Assembly: GCF_029784155.1 (NCBI RefSeq)
Contig: NC_073692.1
Coordinates: 433,915,228 to 433,979,227 of the forward strand
DNA from: Uranotaenia lowii
Lineage: Eukaryota; Arthropoda; Insecta; Diptera; Culicidae
Direction: 5' to 3'
DNA length: 64,000 nucleotides
In this document: piece after piece, positions 8,128 through 20,301 of the stretch
Position numbering within the stretch: the first letter of the stretch is position 1
How the letters are laid out: every line of letters starts with the position of its first letter
Program-made: the position numbers and the translations under genes
Notes under the pieces: model-generated
The model's database searches: none
Told to the model about the DNA's origin: nothing
The model's input: only the letters and a program-made list of their open reading frames with translations

Positions 8128-10347
8128 TTCGAAGCGCAGACATTGCATCTGACCATCACCTCGTCCTTGGCGAGATACGACTGAGAGTTGCGCGTGTCCA
8201 ACGGCGCGAGGAGAAAGTCGGGTGTCGATACGACGTCCGCCGGTTGGAGAATCCAGAGGTGAAAAGGGCATACGTTGAACAGCTAGAATCCCGAGCCTCG
8301 GAGCTGCCGACAGACGGAACAGTCGAAGAACAGTGGTGTGGAATCAAGAATGCCTTTATCACGACGAGCCATGGTACTCTCGGTAAAGTTTGTGGAAGAC
8401 GAAGTGAATGGATGTCGGATGAAACCTGGAGGATGATCGATGATCGGAGAAAGGCGAAAGTCGAAATTGAGCAGGCATGTACCGGGTCAGCCAAAGCAGC
8501 CGCCCGCTTACGATATGCGGAGCTGGAAAAAGCAGTTAAACGAGCTTGTAGACGAGACAAGAGAGCCTGGACAAACTCCCTAGCCGAAGAGGGAGAAAGA
8601 GCCGCCGCCATTGGAGATATCCGATTATTATATGATATTTCTCGCCGCCTTAGTGGTGCAAGGACTAATGCAAGAATGCCGCTGAAAAACCGAGCAAGTC
8701 AGCTGCTGACAGATCGAACAGATCAGCTCAAGCGTTGGACTGAGCATTTTGATCAACTTTTTCGAGTTACAAATAGCAATGGCCAACAGAACCCGCAGCT
8801 CGAGGCGCCCACAGTAAGTCGCATTAATGGCGTCAACCTCGGAAGCGCCCTCGCTGGCTGAAATAGAAGCGGCAATCAAGGACATGAAATCCAACAAAGC
8901 GCCTGGAATCGATTGCATTCCTGCTGAAATGCTCAAAGCCGACACTGCCTTGTCAGCACAAATGTTGCACCGTCTATTCGCTGACATTTGGGATACTGCA
9001 ACATTCCCGGCCGACTGGATGCAGGGTATCCTCGTAAAGGTCCCAAAGAAAGGAGACCTAACAGAGTGCGGTAACTGGCGTGGCATAACTTTGATCTGTA
9101 CAACCCTCAAAGTACTCTGCAAAGTGATCCTGAACAGGATCCAGGAGAAAATCGACGCTACACTCCGACGGCAACAAGCTGGATTCCGATCCGGACGATC
9201 ATGTGTGGAAACATCACAACGCTACGAATAATACTGGAACAAATCAACGAATTCCAGGACTCTCTTCTGCTGGTGTTCGTTGATTTCGAAAAAGCATTTG
9301 ACCGACTGAACCACGAAAACATCTGGGCTGCTCTTAGACGACGAGGGGTCCCAGAGAAACTAGTCCATCTCATCGAAGCACAGTACGAGGCATTTTCGTG
9401 CAAGGTCTTGCACGACGGTGTCTTGTCCGAACCAATCCCGGTAACTGCTGGAGTGAGAAAAGGATGTATTTTGTCACCGCTGCTTTTTCTCATCGTAATG
9501 GATGAGATCTTGACTGGATCGATTGACTGTAGACCAAACCGAGGATTGCCGTGGAATCCTTCAACCACGGAGCAACTGAACGACCTTGACCTGGCAGACG
9601 ATATTGTTTTGCTCGCCCAAACACAACAAGACATGCAGAGCAAACTCGACGACCTCACCGAAAGTTCCAAGGCAGCAGGTCTCAAAATCAATGTCGGAAA
9701 GACCAAGTCGATGGAAATCAATACAGAAAATCGTTCCAATTTCGTGGTAGCTGGACAACAGGTTGAGACAGTGGAGTGCTTCCAGTATCTTGGTAGCCAG
9801 ATTACGCCTGATGGTGGGACCAAGAAGGACATCGAGACCCGGATCAGAAAAGCCCGATTTGCGTTTGCGAGTCTCCGAAACATCTGGCGGTCACGCCAGA
9901 TCTCTCTACGAACTAAGATCCGAATCTTCAACTCAAACGTCAAATCCGTATTGCTGTACGGGTGTGAAACTTGGTGCACATATGCGGTGACAACGCGAAA
10001 ACAGCAAGTTTTTGTTAATCGCTGCCTTCAGAACATCATCCGCGCTTGGTGGCCTGGCAACTGGATCTCAAACGTTGAACTTCATCGCCGGTGTCATCAA
10101 AAGGCGCTAGAAATCGAGATTCGGGAACGTAAGTGGAGATGGATTGGGCAGACGCTGCGAAGAGATGAAAACGAGATTTGCAGAGAGGCGCTTGACTGGA
10201 ATCCAGATGGGCATCGAAGAAGAGGCAGGCCCAAAAGCTCGTGGCGGCGAAGGCTGGCAGCAAGTGAAGACGCTGGCTCCGGATCGCCAGCAGTGGAGAT
10301 CTTTTATCTCAGCCCTATGCGCCGGTCAATCGGCGCTGGACCCTTAG
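8128..10347 (+). pseudogene. RTE endonuclease-RT polyprotein, truncated and frameshifted
   Basis: The first segment (frame of 8094, to about 8830) begins at the last APE motif, SDHH, and continues through the linker. The second frame (about 8827-9215) has the RT start motif NKAPGID near 8900, a PKKGD...NWRGI motif near 9046-9085, and QAGFRSGRS near 9175. The third frame (about 9201-10347) has FVDFEKAFD, GVRKGCILSP, catalytic LADD at about 9591-9602, and the C-terminal GCETW and RRGRPK motifs. Two frame changes, near 8830 and near 9210, together with the missing endonuclease N-terminus, make this copy non-functional. The family would encode target-primed reverse transcription. Confidence 0.92.
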
Positions 10348-10360
10348 GTAGGTAGGTAGG
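10345..10360 (+). repeat. (TAGG)n 3' tail of the RTE element
   Basis: Four TAGG units end the element at the right target-site duplication. Confidence 0.85.
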
Positions 10361-10373
10361 GTCGATTCTTCAA
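10361..10373 (+). repeat. Target-site duplication, right copy
   Basis: Identical to 8115-8127 (GTCGATTCTTCAA). An additional G upstream is shared, so the exact edge may shift by one base. Confidence 0.9.
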
Positions 10374-10944
10374 GTGGAGTGCGATAAACGTGAGTCGTAA
10401 TCGAGTGTGAAATTGGTGGAGGTGGACGAATCAAAGGGGCTGGTACTTCGCCTTCCAAACCGATCCAGAACCGTTTTGCTCCCAAAGTGCTGAACTCCGA
10501 TATTTTAAGATAATTACCTGTTTTTTATTTTCATTTTCTAAGTATTAAAATTTCGTCTTATGAAAAGGGGTCCTTTTTTTGCTTAACATAATTGATTCTG
10601 TATTTTGAAATATTTCTTTTAATTAAAATTTTTCTTTTTTTTAATGAAATATTTACATTTTCTAATTTGAAATATATGCTATGAATTTACTATGAATATA
10701 ATTACTAAAATTGGTGATGAGGAAAAATCGAAAATGTATTTAAAATTTTTATTAATTCAAAACATTACTTTGTGCTCTTTGAACATTAAAGCTCTTATAA
10801 CTTCTAAAATGTGTGGCAAAGAAAAAAGAAAAGAGCCTAAGAGTATGCAAAAAGGCAGTAATCATAGAAGTTTCCTTAGCAAATGTCTAAGATTAGAGAA
10901 AGTATAGGAAAATCATGATCGCCCCATTTCCTCGGAAAAAAAAC
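10374..10944. other. No gene seen; AT-rich unassigned DNA
   Basis: The first ~130 bp are GC-richer and continue the pre-insertion flank. The remainder is T- and A-rich with no convincing coding frame. Confidence 0.5.
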
Positions 10945-11396
10945 TTATAAAAAGTCTCATATGGTTCAAAATGTTCAAGTCCAAACTAACTTTATTCATA
11001 ATTAATTGAACAATGAATGGGAATTGAGGGTAAAAACAGCCATAGCTCCATTTTACAAAGCCTGCGGTGGCTGAAATTGATTTCATTCGATTCATCACAT
11101 AAGATAGACATAAGATAGACCTCATTTGCTTCAAAATCTTCCAATCCGAATAAGCTTTTTTGAATGGTATAGAAAATTTTGGGAAATTGGGTGTAAAACA
11201 CCCATTAATCCAGTTTTCGATGCGTGCGGTGACTCTAATAGCCTTCATTTGATTCCTCAAAAAAATCCAAATCACATAAGATAAGTCTCATTTCGTTCAA
11301 AATTTTAAAGTCTAAACATTCTTTTTCTGAACTACATTAAAAATGTAGGGAAATTGAGGATGAATTAGCCATAGCTCCTTTTTCGATGCGTGCGAT
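10945..11396. repeat. Three decayed tandem repeats of about 168 bp
   Basis: Units start near 10948, 11117 and 11284. Each has the order CTCATNTNGTTCAAAAT..., then TTTTTNTGAA, then GGGAAATTGNGG, then AGCCATAGCTCC or a variant, then TTTTCGATGCGTGCGGTG. Unit 3 runs into the SINE. The spacing and order are clear, but identity between units is only moderate, so this is an old array. Confidence 0.65.
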
Positions 11397-11398
11397 GC

Positions 11399-11647
11399 GG
11401 TGGCACAAATAGCCGCAGCCCAATACGTTGAGGATAGCCTTCAAGTCTTCTAAGCCAGCGGGCATGGAATCGAATCCCGGTCACGACATACATAGTACAC
11501 TTTCTGTGGGTTGGTGGTTTTAGCATTTGTAAGATGCTAGCCATCATATCCTCGAAAGATGTACGCTTAGAGTTAAGAAAAAATCGCTTTGAGGAAACAT
11601 CAAGTTTCTTAAGATCCTGTATGGGTTAGTGTTTGTTTAAAAAAAAA
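11399..11647 (+). mobile_element. tRNA-derived SINE, copy A
   Basis: A head with a B-box-like GGAATCGAATCCCGG at about 11466 is followed by a body shared with the copy at 56930. Shared blocks are AGTCTTCTAAGCCA, ATAGTACAC.TTCTGTGGG, and GCCATCATATCCTCGAAAG. It ends GATCCTGTATG...TTTGTTT plus an A-run. Two diverged copies with a common 3' body and pol III-like boxes fit a SINE. Copy A carries an extra ~15 bp near 11525. Confidence 0.7.
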
Positions 11648-14600
11648 TGTCGAAACAAGAATATAAGCATTTTTCATGACTATAATGAAATCGTCATAAA
11701 ACGAGCTGTAGAAAAAAAGGCCAAAATAACTTCCTAATGTTAGTTGGCTTAATTTCTCCAATGTGTCGAAAACAGATGTTTCCTCATGTTCATATAGTGT
11801 TCAGACACCTATCTATTGGAACATTGGAAAAACCAAGAATTCTTCTTAGTATGCGCATTTAGGATCACTTCCCCCTAACGAAACCAACGAGAGTTGTGAG
11901 ATCTTTCTAATTCGTTCTTTAGTTTTTGGATGTTTTCGAACAAACATCTCAGCCATTTAAAACTCGCTACGCTTCAATGAGAGTTTACAAATCTCATGTT
12001 TCAGCACACTTTAAAGACTCTTTCAAATGTAAGTTGCCCTATGAATCGGAGCACCGGATGACCAAAGTGCATCCCAGATCATTCGAGGGGAAGGCACGCG
12101 TACCGTACAGGATAATGAATGATCCCGCGTTTATCTAATTTATCGTTGCTTAATACTGTTAATTACAGATGCGACGGGTGTGTGAGAGTGACCGACACGT
12201 AAATATGTGTGCGCACACTTGTGTGTTTTGGCCTCTGAGTTTGTCAAATAAATAGGCGAACGATTGTATTGTTTTGTACAGTCAGTTCACACAGCAGAAA
12301 CGCAGAAAAAAGAAGTAGCCAGAACACACTAGCCATGTTCGACAAATAATGGGAGCTTTCAGGCGAACATGGCGCACAATAGCTCCACACTTTTACTCCC
12401 ACCAAAACATACATACGCATGCACACATACAAACAACGCCGCGGTAGATGGCGGCAGCGTCAGCAGGCGTGATTAGCTCGTTAGACACCGCGTGTGCCCG
12501 GCACTCTGGGGCAGCAATACCGTCGATGCGATGCGAAGCTACCAGCACAGCATCAGCCAGCTCTCGCCATAAAATTGTAATTGTGATTGTTGATTTTCGA
12601 GAGATTAAAATAATTAAAATATGAATAACGTGATAATTAGCTTTTTCGCGTGGGGTACTACTTTTGGTTTTGGCGCATCAGAGTCGACGAGGATACGCTG
12701 GAGCAGCAGTAAACGGCGGACCGGCGGGATGATAAGCTCAGCTGTCGGGGGCTAGCGTTGATATCATAATTATCCTTTGCTTGACACGGTAGCTCCTGTA
12801 AAAGGATTTGAGGGTCACGTGGATTTCAGACGCCTAGGACGCAAACTTTTCCAGTAGTCTCCGCAGATTTTCAACTGACAAGGGAAAATATCCACAGAAG
12901 TCCATCAAATTCAACAGTTCAGCGAAGTAGAATCTCAACAACGGCTTAGAAAAAAACAATCGATTGACAAGCGCCGGAGATTTCTCTTTCTCGAAGGAAA
13001 TGGACCGACCAACATGGCAGCACAACATCATCGGGACAACTCTCTAGGAAAGGGCGCTTTCATCCCATGATGACAACGACAACGACGTCGACAAGTGCAA
13101 ATATTTGCCCGGGTGTCATTCAGAAAAGTCACTGCTTTCGGGCTCAATTTCGGAAGATGTGTTTACCGTTGGCTTTACATTGATTTCGTAATGTATACTT
13201 AAGGTTCTCCGGTTTCGCTTGGCTGCCTCGGCAAGACCCCTGAACCAAGAATTGGACTAGAACAGAGGGGTGTTCAATCGTCTAACAGAGAAGTCGGTGC
13301 TTAATGCAGCATACCAGAAGAAGGCCATTGTTGACTGTTTATTGGAAACTGTTTGAAGGGGGTGGTGGGGGCAAACTTGCTGCCACCCTGTCACTCATTA
13401 GATCCGAAGCAAATTTTCCCTCCACACTCCGGAAAGCTGTAATCAATGGAATGTGTAAAACTGTGAATAGCCCACGCGCACAAACGAAATTGTTTGATGA
13501 AATTCTATTCACTGTTTGCGCTGATTGTTCCAGCAATTTTAAACATTGCGACCGGCCGATGATGGCCAGCGAAATTCAATACCTACAAACATCCTACAAA
13601 CATTTCCCAACGATTAGGGCGGCCCTGGCAAAACAATGTAATCAATTAATTTTTGGACAACGTGATTTCCATCATCATTGTACGAGCAGCAGAAATCGGG
13701 TGATTGAATTTATATCGAACTATTTTAATTGTTTAGTTTCTTAGTTTTTTTTGGAAATTATTTTTAAACTTTGCATGTTTATTTTTTGACATTTGATGGA
13801 TATTCAGACTTTTAAAATATGAATTGGACCACTTTTTTTTGTTTTGTTTATACAAACAAAAAATGGTTAATGTGTTTAAAAACATCACACATTGCAAATT
13901 GACATCGGTAATCTTTGCCAATAATTTTTGTGTTTTAAAATCCGCTATTATAGCCAACCATTATTATCCAATCATCCCGTTCAAAAATTGATCAAATCCT
14001 CCAAAAGAGAAAATGCGTTTGATCGATAAATAGGTCTAGATAAACAAATCGCTGGGAAAAACAGTAGGCGCTGAAACAGCTTCAAGTAAATATTTTGTTT
14101 CGTCTGTCTGACGAGAAAGTCTGTTTTATCAAGTTTCCAAATTGTTTTATTTTATTGAAAATTGAAAAATTAATGATGTAAAAAAAATTTAAATAGTTTT
14201 TTTAAATAGCATCTTTTTGTCCATTTCGTCGTACATTTCGTTCGCACCTAGGATAAACACATGCAATTAGAAGGGACGTTAATCCACACACAACTTGCCA
14301 CTTGCCAACAAACGCGCGCTCTCATCGTGCTTGTGTAATGATAACAGCAAAAAAAAAAACGGAGCAAAAAAATAACAGTAACGCGACGATGACAAACAAA
14401 ACCCATGTCCTTCGAGCTTCGACAGCCAGGAATGTTAGGAAAAAAGCACCAGAGTTTGCCAACCGGGGGTGCTCCATGTTCCACTAGGACATGCCATCAT
14501 CGAGGGGGGAACTAAGGCTGAGGTGAGGTGAGGTGACTGAGCAATCACTACACATACCCCATCCTGTTGGAACGCGAAAAAAAAAAAACATGCGCTAAAA

Positions 14601-16649
14601 GGCCACCATAATTTGTTTCAATTAAACAGATTAATCATACCGATTTGTTTGCCGAGGGTTCGGTGTAGACTGGTGAGTCGAGTAGAAGCGTGAGGGGGCT
14701 TCTATTTCATAATGGATGTTACAGTTGATACAGTTAAAATTTTTAAAATGTTTTAATTTTGCTAAAGGAAAATTGTAAATCTTTTAGATAAACAGTAGGA
14801 AACGTCAGAAATTGTGTGGTTTAAAAAAATTAAAATTGAGTAGTTTTCTTTTAGCGTGTTCTGCAAACGTGAAATCGTCATTAATTTTTCCCAAAGCTTG
14901 ACCACTGCAAGTCATCGGTGGTTGGAGGCTTGCGCCACGCAAACGGAATGTTGGTGGAGCTGTGGACGAGACATGAGTTAGAACAAACGTTGACGATCCC
15001 CCAGCGACTTTTTTGTCAGTCAAAAAAAAACATAAACAACAAAATGGATTTAATCGCTCCTGAGGCTTAGTCCGAAAATCGTGGGGGCCCCAAAAAATGC
15101 TGTGGAAATTTTGATGCAAGCTCGGGAAAAGCGTGTTTGTGTGACCCGATGCGTATTCACACTGTTTGGGTATAAATTTCAGCCCTAGTCTGGTGTAATT
15201 TCACCCCTAATTTGATGCAACTTTAATCGACACTCGGTGTGGCGTAACGGACCGGAGGAGCATTTTGCCTGCTTTCCGCTTGTTGTCGCGTGCTGAACAA
15301 AAGTAGGTTCATAGCCCGGGACATGTAATACGATACTGACCAATTAGGCTCCCTCGTACATTTCGAGAGTGACAACAATCCGTGCGCAATGCACAAATCC
15401 GCCCGTGGGACCCGTTTGAAATTATCCCTTGCATAATAAAATAGTAATAATGGCAGTTTTAAATAAATTTATAAATAAGTCTCGTTCCAGTTCCGGTTCA
15501 TTTTCCCCGAACCATTTGCCTAGGTTCACCTAGGCACAATAGGAGCATTTTTCAAGACAACAAATAATGGCACTCGGCACGCAACTTTATTATTTGACAC
15601 AATGAGTTTTATTGCTGGGGAGCGGTTTTATCCCGCCTGACCTCAGCCCCTCTTTTTCAGGACCAAACCGAAAACTTTCAAAGCAACTCTGGCTGGGAGC
15701 ATACCGGACAAATAGTTGTAGGATCAACACAGAAGCCATAGTACAATTGTTGCGATTGATGGCAATTGGTTGGAAAATTCCAATCCTCGTTCCGCCACAC
15801 ATGGGTGTCATCATCATCCCCCCATTCCTGAAGCCCAATAAACAGCCGGGAAAAACTTGTTCATGTTGTGGTTTTTTGAAATGTTGCAACTTTGCACCAA
15901 AACCCTCCGAAAAATATAGTTACCTACACACACAAACACACCTGCACGGAACACTGCCCAAACCGAAAAACCCGGCAGCACCGACGACAACGACAATGGA
16001 AAATATTTTCTGTGTCCCCACTGCTCAATTCCAATTTAGGGTAGCCCCTTCCGTCCGTCCGTCCGTCCGTCCGTCATCATTCCACCTTTCCGGGGTGTCC
16101 CTTGTTCGGATAGTGAGGAATCAGAAGAGGTCCTGGAGAATGGGGGATGTTCCGACTCGACTCAACTGCTGCCTAGATTTGCAAAACCAACTTTAAAAAA
16201 GCGGTCGTATGCAACTAGTTTTCCGGTGGATGGTTTTCCGTTTTTGAGGTGCACTACCCCCGTAAAATTGTATCTACTTGTTCCTGCCTACCTAGAAGAG
16301 CTACCTAAATTGAAGTGTTGATTCAACTTTCGGGGGCTTCTTGGGTTTCGGCCTGGTGGAGAAAGCAGCTGTCCCAAAACATGTTTTAAGCTTTCAGCTC
16401 ATGATAATATTGTTAAACGAATACATTGAACCTACTATTATAAGGATGATTGTTTTCAAAACGATCTTGAGTAGTAGGCGTTGATTTGTTTGTTTTTAAG
16501 CAATTTGTGTTGATTCGTTTGTCAGCAGGAGTCTTTTTCGTGCACTCGATGGAGAATTTTGACGTTTTTTGCCCATCTTGAAAAAAGATGACAATTTTCA
16601 ACAAGTTGTATGAACTGATACGATCTTGTATATTGTAAAGTAGTGAAAG
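11648..16649. other. No gene seen; mixed-composition DNA
   Basis: Alternates GC-richer stretches (about 12150-13300, 14230-14560, 14850-16150) with AT-rich ones (13740-14220). One CCGT microsatellite lies at 16051. Open frames up to ~195 codons occur but none carries a recognisable domain. The character is that of intron or intergenic DNA. Confidence 0.5.
16051..16075. repeat. (CCGT)n microsatellite
   Basis: Six uninterrupted CCGT units. Confidence 0.95.
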
Positions 16650-16865
16650 ATCGTCACCTACGAACTCGCGACTCTACGGCGAACCCAGTATCCAGAAGGT
16701 GGTGAAGGCTGGACAGATCTTCGCTGAAGAAGAGGGGCGCAGCAAGTGAGGTGATTAGATCAAGTGGAGCGTGATTTGGCGTATGTGGGATGCCCGAGAA
16801 GTTGGAGCACGGTTGTCATGGACCGAGTGAACTGGAAGAATATTGTCCATCAGATTATGTCGTGA
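16650..16865 (+). pseudogene. Degenerate C-terminal fragment of a non-LTR RT protein
   Basis: From 16731 one frame reads RRGAQQVR, a stop at 16752-16754, then LDQVERDLAYVG and later MDRVNWKNIVHQIMS before a stop at 16863. The order RRGA...RW-LDQVE-DL...W resembles the terminal region of LINE polyproteins, in which RRGA is followed by a WxDxVExDL segment. The stop sits where Trp would be expected, a TGG to TGA change. A further stop lies just upstream. There is no RT core, so this is a short relic. Confidence 0.5.
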
Positions 16866-17326
16866 GACGTTACCTGATTATTTTCATAGACCAACGATAG
16901 ATTTAGGTAAGATTTCTTTTTTTTGCTTATCTGCCATGTGAGAATCTGTAAGTTTTCTGTATAAGTTGAACTGTTTTCAAAATATCTTGTGATAATTACA
17001 TTGACTCGTCTTTTCGTTTTTTTCGAAAATTTATAATCATTTTTTTAAAGGAAAGCTTGACAATAGTGCTGAACACAGTTTCTCTTTTTGACAAGCTGAA
17101 TAAATTAAGAAATAAAAGAACTTTGTAAAAACTCAATCAATACCAACTATCAAGAATGTAACAAATAATTCTTACTGTGAAAAAATGTGGCGGCAAGGCA
17201 ATAATGCAGCAGAATTTTAAAGAGTCCTTCTGCTCCAGAACTCTCATTCCTTATACCCTGCAGAAAAAAAGCCTTCATCTTCCGGACAAGTCTGTTTCCC
17301 GCCAGAGAAAATCCTATTGTTGTCTC

Positions 17327-17359
<33 letters not shown>

Positions 17360-18500
17360 CAGCTAACAGATGTTTTCCGCATTTATGAACGCTCACCACG
17401 TAGTAACATTTCAACTATGTAGATAAACAATAAAAACATATCTCTCTCCGAGTCATATCTTTACATGGTCCCGCACGCTCCAATTAACTTTTGCCAGTTA
17501 CGAAAACTATTGCAGTGGACGAACGCGACTCCAATAACTTACATCCAGTTGGCACGCTTTCAAATATTTGCCACACTACTGTGTAGACCAGTACAAGTGT
17601 GTTTTTTCGGGTTCGTTCTTCATCCTTTTGCGTATGAATGAAGCCAGTACAAAAACTTCCCAAAAACCCATTCGCTCAGACGAAATTAAAACCCCATACA
17701 ACAACGACGACGACTCTGGGAGCAGCAGCAGCGCAATGCTGAATCGATTTTTCACACTTGCTACTCGCAGATGAACATGGGTGAAAAGATGTATGCTAGC
17801 AGGATGCAGTTGCAAGTTCTGCGAAAAAAAAACATAGAAAGGCTTCTGGGAAACTGTAACAGCTCCACCATACTGGGTCACGGGCAGTGTTAACCCTTCG
17901 GGAGAGAGAGGTCTGCAGACGTAACACTCTACATACTCCCTCGTCACCTTGTTTATGCATCCTTGCACCTACTGTATGTACCTACTGTATGGTGGAAGAA
18001 TTGCTTCCACCCGAAAAGAAACAACAAAAGCTCCAAAACGTGGGATTTTGATGCTTGGCCCCAGAGGAAATCTTCAGCGGTTCAAATGTGGGTTGCTTTC
18101 GTGTGAAAAAGTCAGACTTAATGATATATAAAATGCATCATATTCCAATTTTTTCAAAAATGGCGGACTAGTTGTGAATGCGCGAAATTTTGAGGTTTTT
18201 AACTCATAGAGTTAAGAAATTTTCTTGGTTAAAAACACGGAATGTACGAAAAAGAGCCAATTCATATGAATGTTTTAAAATTGTTTGGAAATCGTTCCAA
18301 CTCTGGTGAATTAGACGAAGTAGCTGAGTACAGATTTGTTAGGTTGTTAAGATTATTTTGAAATTGCTCCAACACCAAGATAGTGAAAGTGCAGATTCTT
18401 AAAGTTCCAGCATACTATCTACGTGAAAAATTCCATAGAAGGGACAAGATTTTTTTTTTTTTGGAGATTTGCGAACAAAATGCTAAAGTTGTGCATTGCA
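16866..18500. other. No gene seen; contains a GCT repeat
   Basis: AT-rich to about 17160, then GC-richer to about 18050, then AT-rich again. No supported ORF. Confidence 0.5.
17328..17358. repeat. (GCT)n microsatellite
   Basis: About ten GCT units; no surrounding coding evidence, although it would encode Cys or Ala runs. Confidence 0.95.
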
Positions 18501-19004
18501 TTTATTTCAGCTGCTTATATCAATCATCAAAGTGTAGTTGATTTTTTCAAATTTATAGATTCAACTATATACTGCTGATTGTTCTTATGTATACTTGATA
18601 AATATTATAGATTCAATTATTATGTTATGATTGATTCAACTATAAATATGATAGATTCAACCATAATTGTATATTTGAATTCAGGCATTCAACTATAAAT
18701 ATAATAGACTCAGCTACAAACTGTTGATTGACCTTCTGCGGTCAATCATAAATATAATTGATTCAACTATAATAGTATAATTGATTCAACTATAAATGAG
18801 ATAGATTCAACTACTAAGTGCTTATTGACCTCCTGCATATATAATAGATTTAACTATAATAGTACAATTAATGTTACTGTAAAAATGATAGATTGAACTT
18901 CAATTGTATGATTTCAACTATAAATATAATAAATTCAACCAGTGGTTGATGTGTTCATCTATAGGAATCTTTCTATGAGGGAATTTTTGATCTTTTTTTC
19001 GACA

Positions 19005-19012
19005 CTTTAGGT
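19005..19012 (+). repeat. Target-site duplication (left) of the hAT MITE
   Basis: CTTTAGGT, repeated exactly at 19327-19334. Confidence 0.9.
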
Positions 19013-19326
19013 CAGGGGTCGGGGAACTTTTTGAATCATTACCCCAAAACATTTTTATTTAAGTTGATATTACCCCATGACGAAGAGCAAAACAACGTAT
19101 CCGTAAACACTGAGCGAACTCTCAAAGCGTGTTATTTGAATGCCTCAGGGAGAAATATTCACTTCTGCATATGCCGCTAAATTCTTTACTTTCGAAATAA
19201 AACCAACAAATTCATGAAATAGCAAAATGAATATATATATTTTCACTCACAAAATATTCACTGTTACCCCCAAGAATATCACTTTTACCCCATTTGGGGT
19301 AATTAACCCCGGTTCTCCGACCGCTG
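19013..19326. mobile_element. Non-autonomous hAT element (MITE), 314 bp
   Basis: The left end CAGGGGTCGGGGAAC and the reverse complement of the right end, CAGCGGTCGGAGAAC, agree at 13 of 15 bases. Both fit the CAGNGGTCGG.xAAC ends of hAT transposons. The 8-bp target duplication CTTTAGGT is also diagnostic of hAT. There is no ORF. TTACCCC/GGGGTAA-type motifs recur inside. It depends on a transposase encoded elsewhere. Confidence 0.9.
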
Positions 19327-19334
19327 CTTTAGGT
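19327..19334 (+). repeat. Target-site duplication (right) of the hAT MITE
   Basis: CTTTAGGT, identical to 19005-19012. Confidence 0.9.
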
Positions 19335-20284
19335 CTATCCCCGCCGGGTGCACCAGCTTTTTGCTGTTCTGCCTAATCCTGTTGCTGAAATATGTGCAGC
19401 TCCCGGCACGGAATCAGCAGAACGGATAAAAAATAATTTGTTGGCAATGCCAGCAACAGCAAACAAGTAAAGGTGAGCACAAGCTTCGATAGCATCGGCG
19501 TGATTTTTAATTGTGTTTTTCGAATTTCAGGATCACCGCTATGATCCTGAAATCACTCAGTCAGAACCAAAACGAAGGCCATCTTCAAGCTTCTGACATG
19601 ATCATCAACAAACTAATCGTATTGCTTAATGGAGGCGGCTACCAAAACAACTAAAAATTTGCGAAAGAGAAATGTGATTTAATAAGTTTATAAATTGTGC
19701 GATAGAATAAAATTCTTATTCTGTTAAAATAAAATGCAGTAGCGCTAAATATACTAGGCCAATCTACAATATATATTTAGTTGGCCTCAGGACATCAATC
19801 ATAAAAATGTACTTGAATGTATCATATCTATAGTTAAATAAACTATACTCTTATAGTTGAATCTACAATATCTATAGTTGGCCTCATGAAATCAATCATA
19901 ACAATATAATTGAATCTTTCATATCTATAGTTATTCATTGTTGAATGCATAGAATCAATCATACACAAACCGCATAAAAAACCTTATTGTACTGTTTTTC
20001 AAGAAACCTTAAGGATTTTAACTACATTACCTAATAACGAGTTCATCGTTTTAACAAGATGATGGCAATTACCTGCAAATAAAAAAAGAAGAATGCACTT
20101 GTTAGTTTATGTTTATAGCAGAGAGTATCCAATTTTTGGAATGAATTTATTCATGTAGGTAGATTGAAAAATTGAAAAATGCCAAGTATACTCTCGAAAA
20201 AATGGGGGACCACACTGACGACCCATCGGCCGACCTCATCGGCATTCCGTGGAACAACGATATAATGTCATTAAAGTACCCAGA

Positions 20285-20301
20285 ACACACACACACACAC
20301 C
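20285..20301. repeat. (AC)n microsatellite
   Basis: About eight AC units. Confidence 0.9.

Larger units (their letters stand above)
8128..10360 (+). mobile_element. RTE-clade non-LTR retrotransposon, 5' truncated
   Basis: The 2233-bp insertion is delimited by the identical 13-bp duplications. It starts inside the endonuclease coding region, at the ...SADIASDHHLV... motif, so the 5' part was lost during incomplete reverse transcription. It ends with a short tandem tail (TAGG repeats, 10345-10360) instead of poly(A), as known for RTE/JAM1-like elements. Confidence 0.92.
18510..19970. repeat. Foldback-like AT-rich inverted-repeat zone
   Basis: From about 18550 to 18945 the motif GATTCAACTATAAATATAAT occurs many times in forward orientation with variations. 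From about 19795 to 19945 its reverse complement (TATAGTTGAATC and CTATAGTT forms) recurs. The two arms flank ~850 bp that includes the hAT MITE and a GC-richer core. This suggests a long imperfect inverted repeat, possibly a foldback element; the ends are not resolved. Confidence 0.55.

Noticed and set aside
11460..11485. Functional tRNA gene
   Set aside because: The B-box-like sequence belongs to a SINE head; no cloverleaf could be drawn and the body continues into SINE sequence.
13304..13744. 146-codon ATG frame
   Set aside because: Length is within what chance allows in 64 kb, no recognisable motif, and no splice or promoter context.
15612..16196. 194-codon frame
   Set aside because: Non-ATG start, runs through a CCGT microsatellite, no domain.
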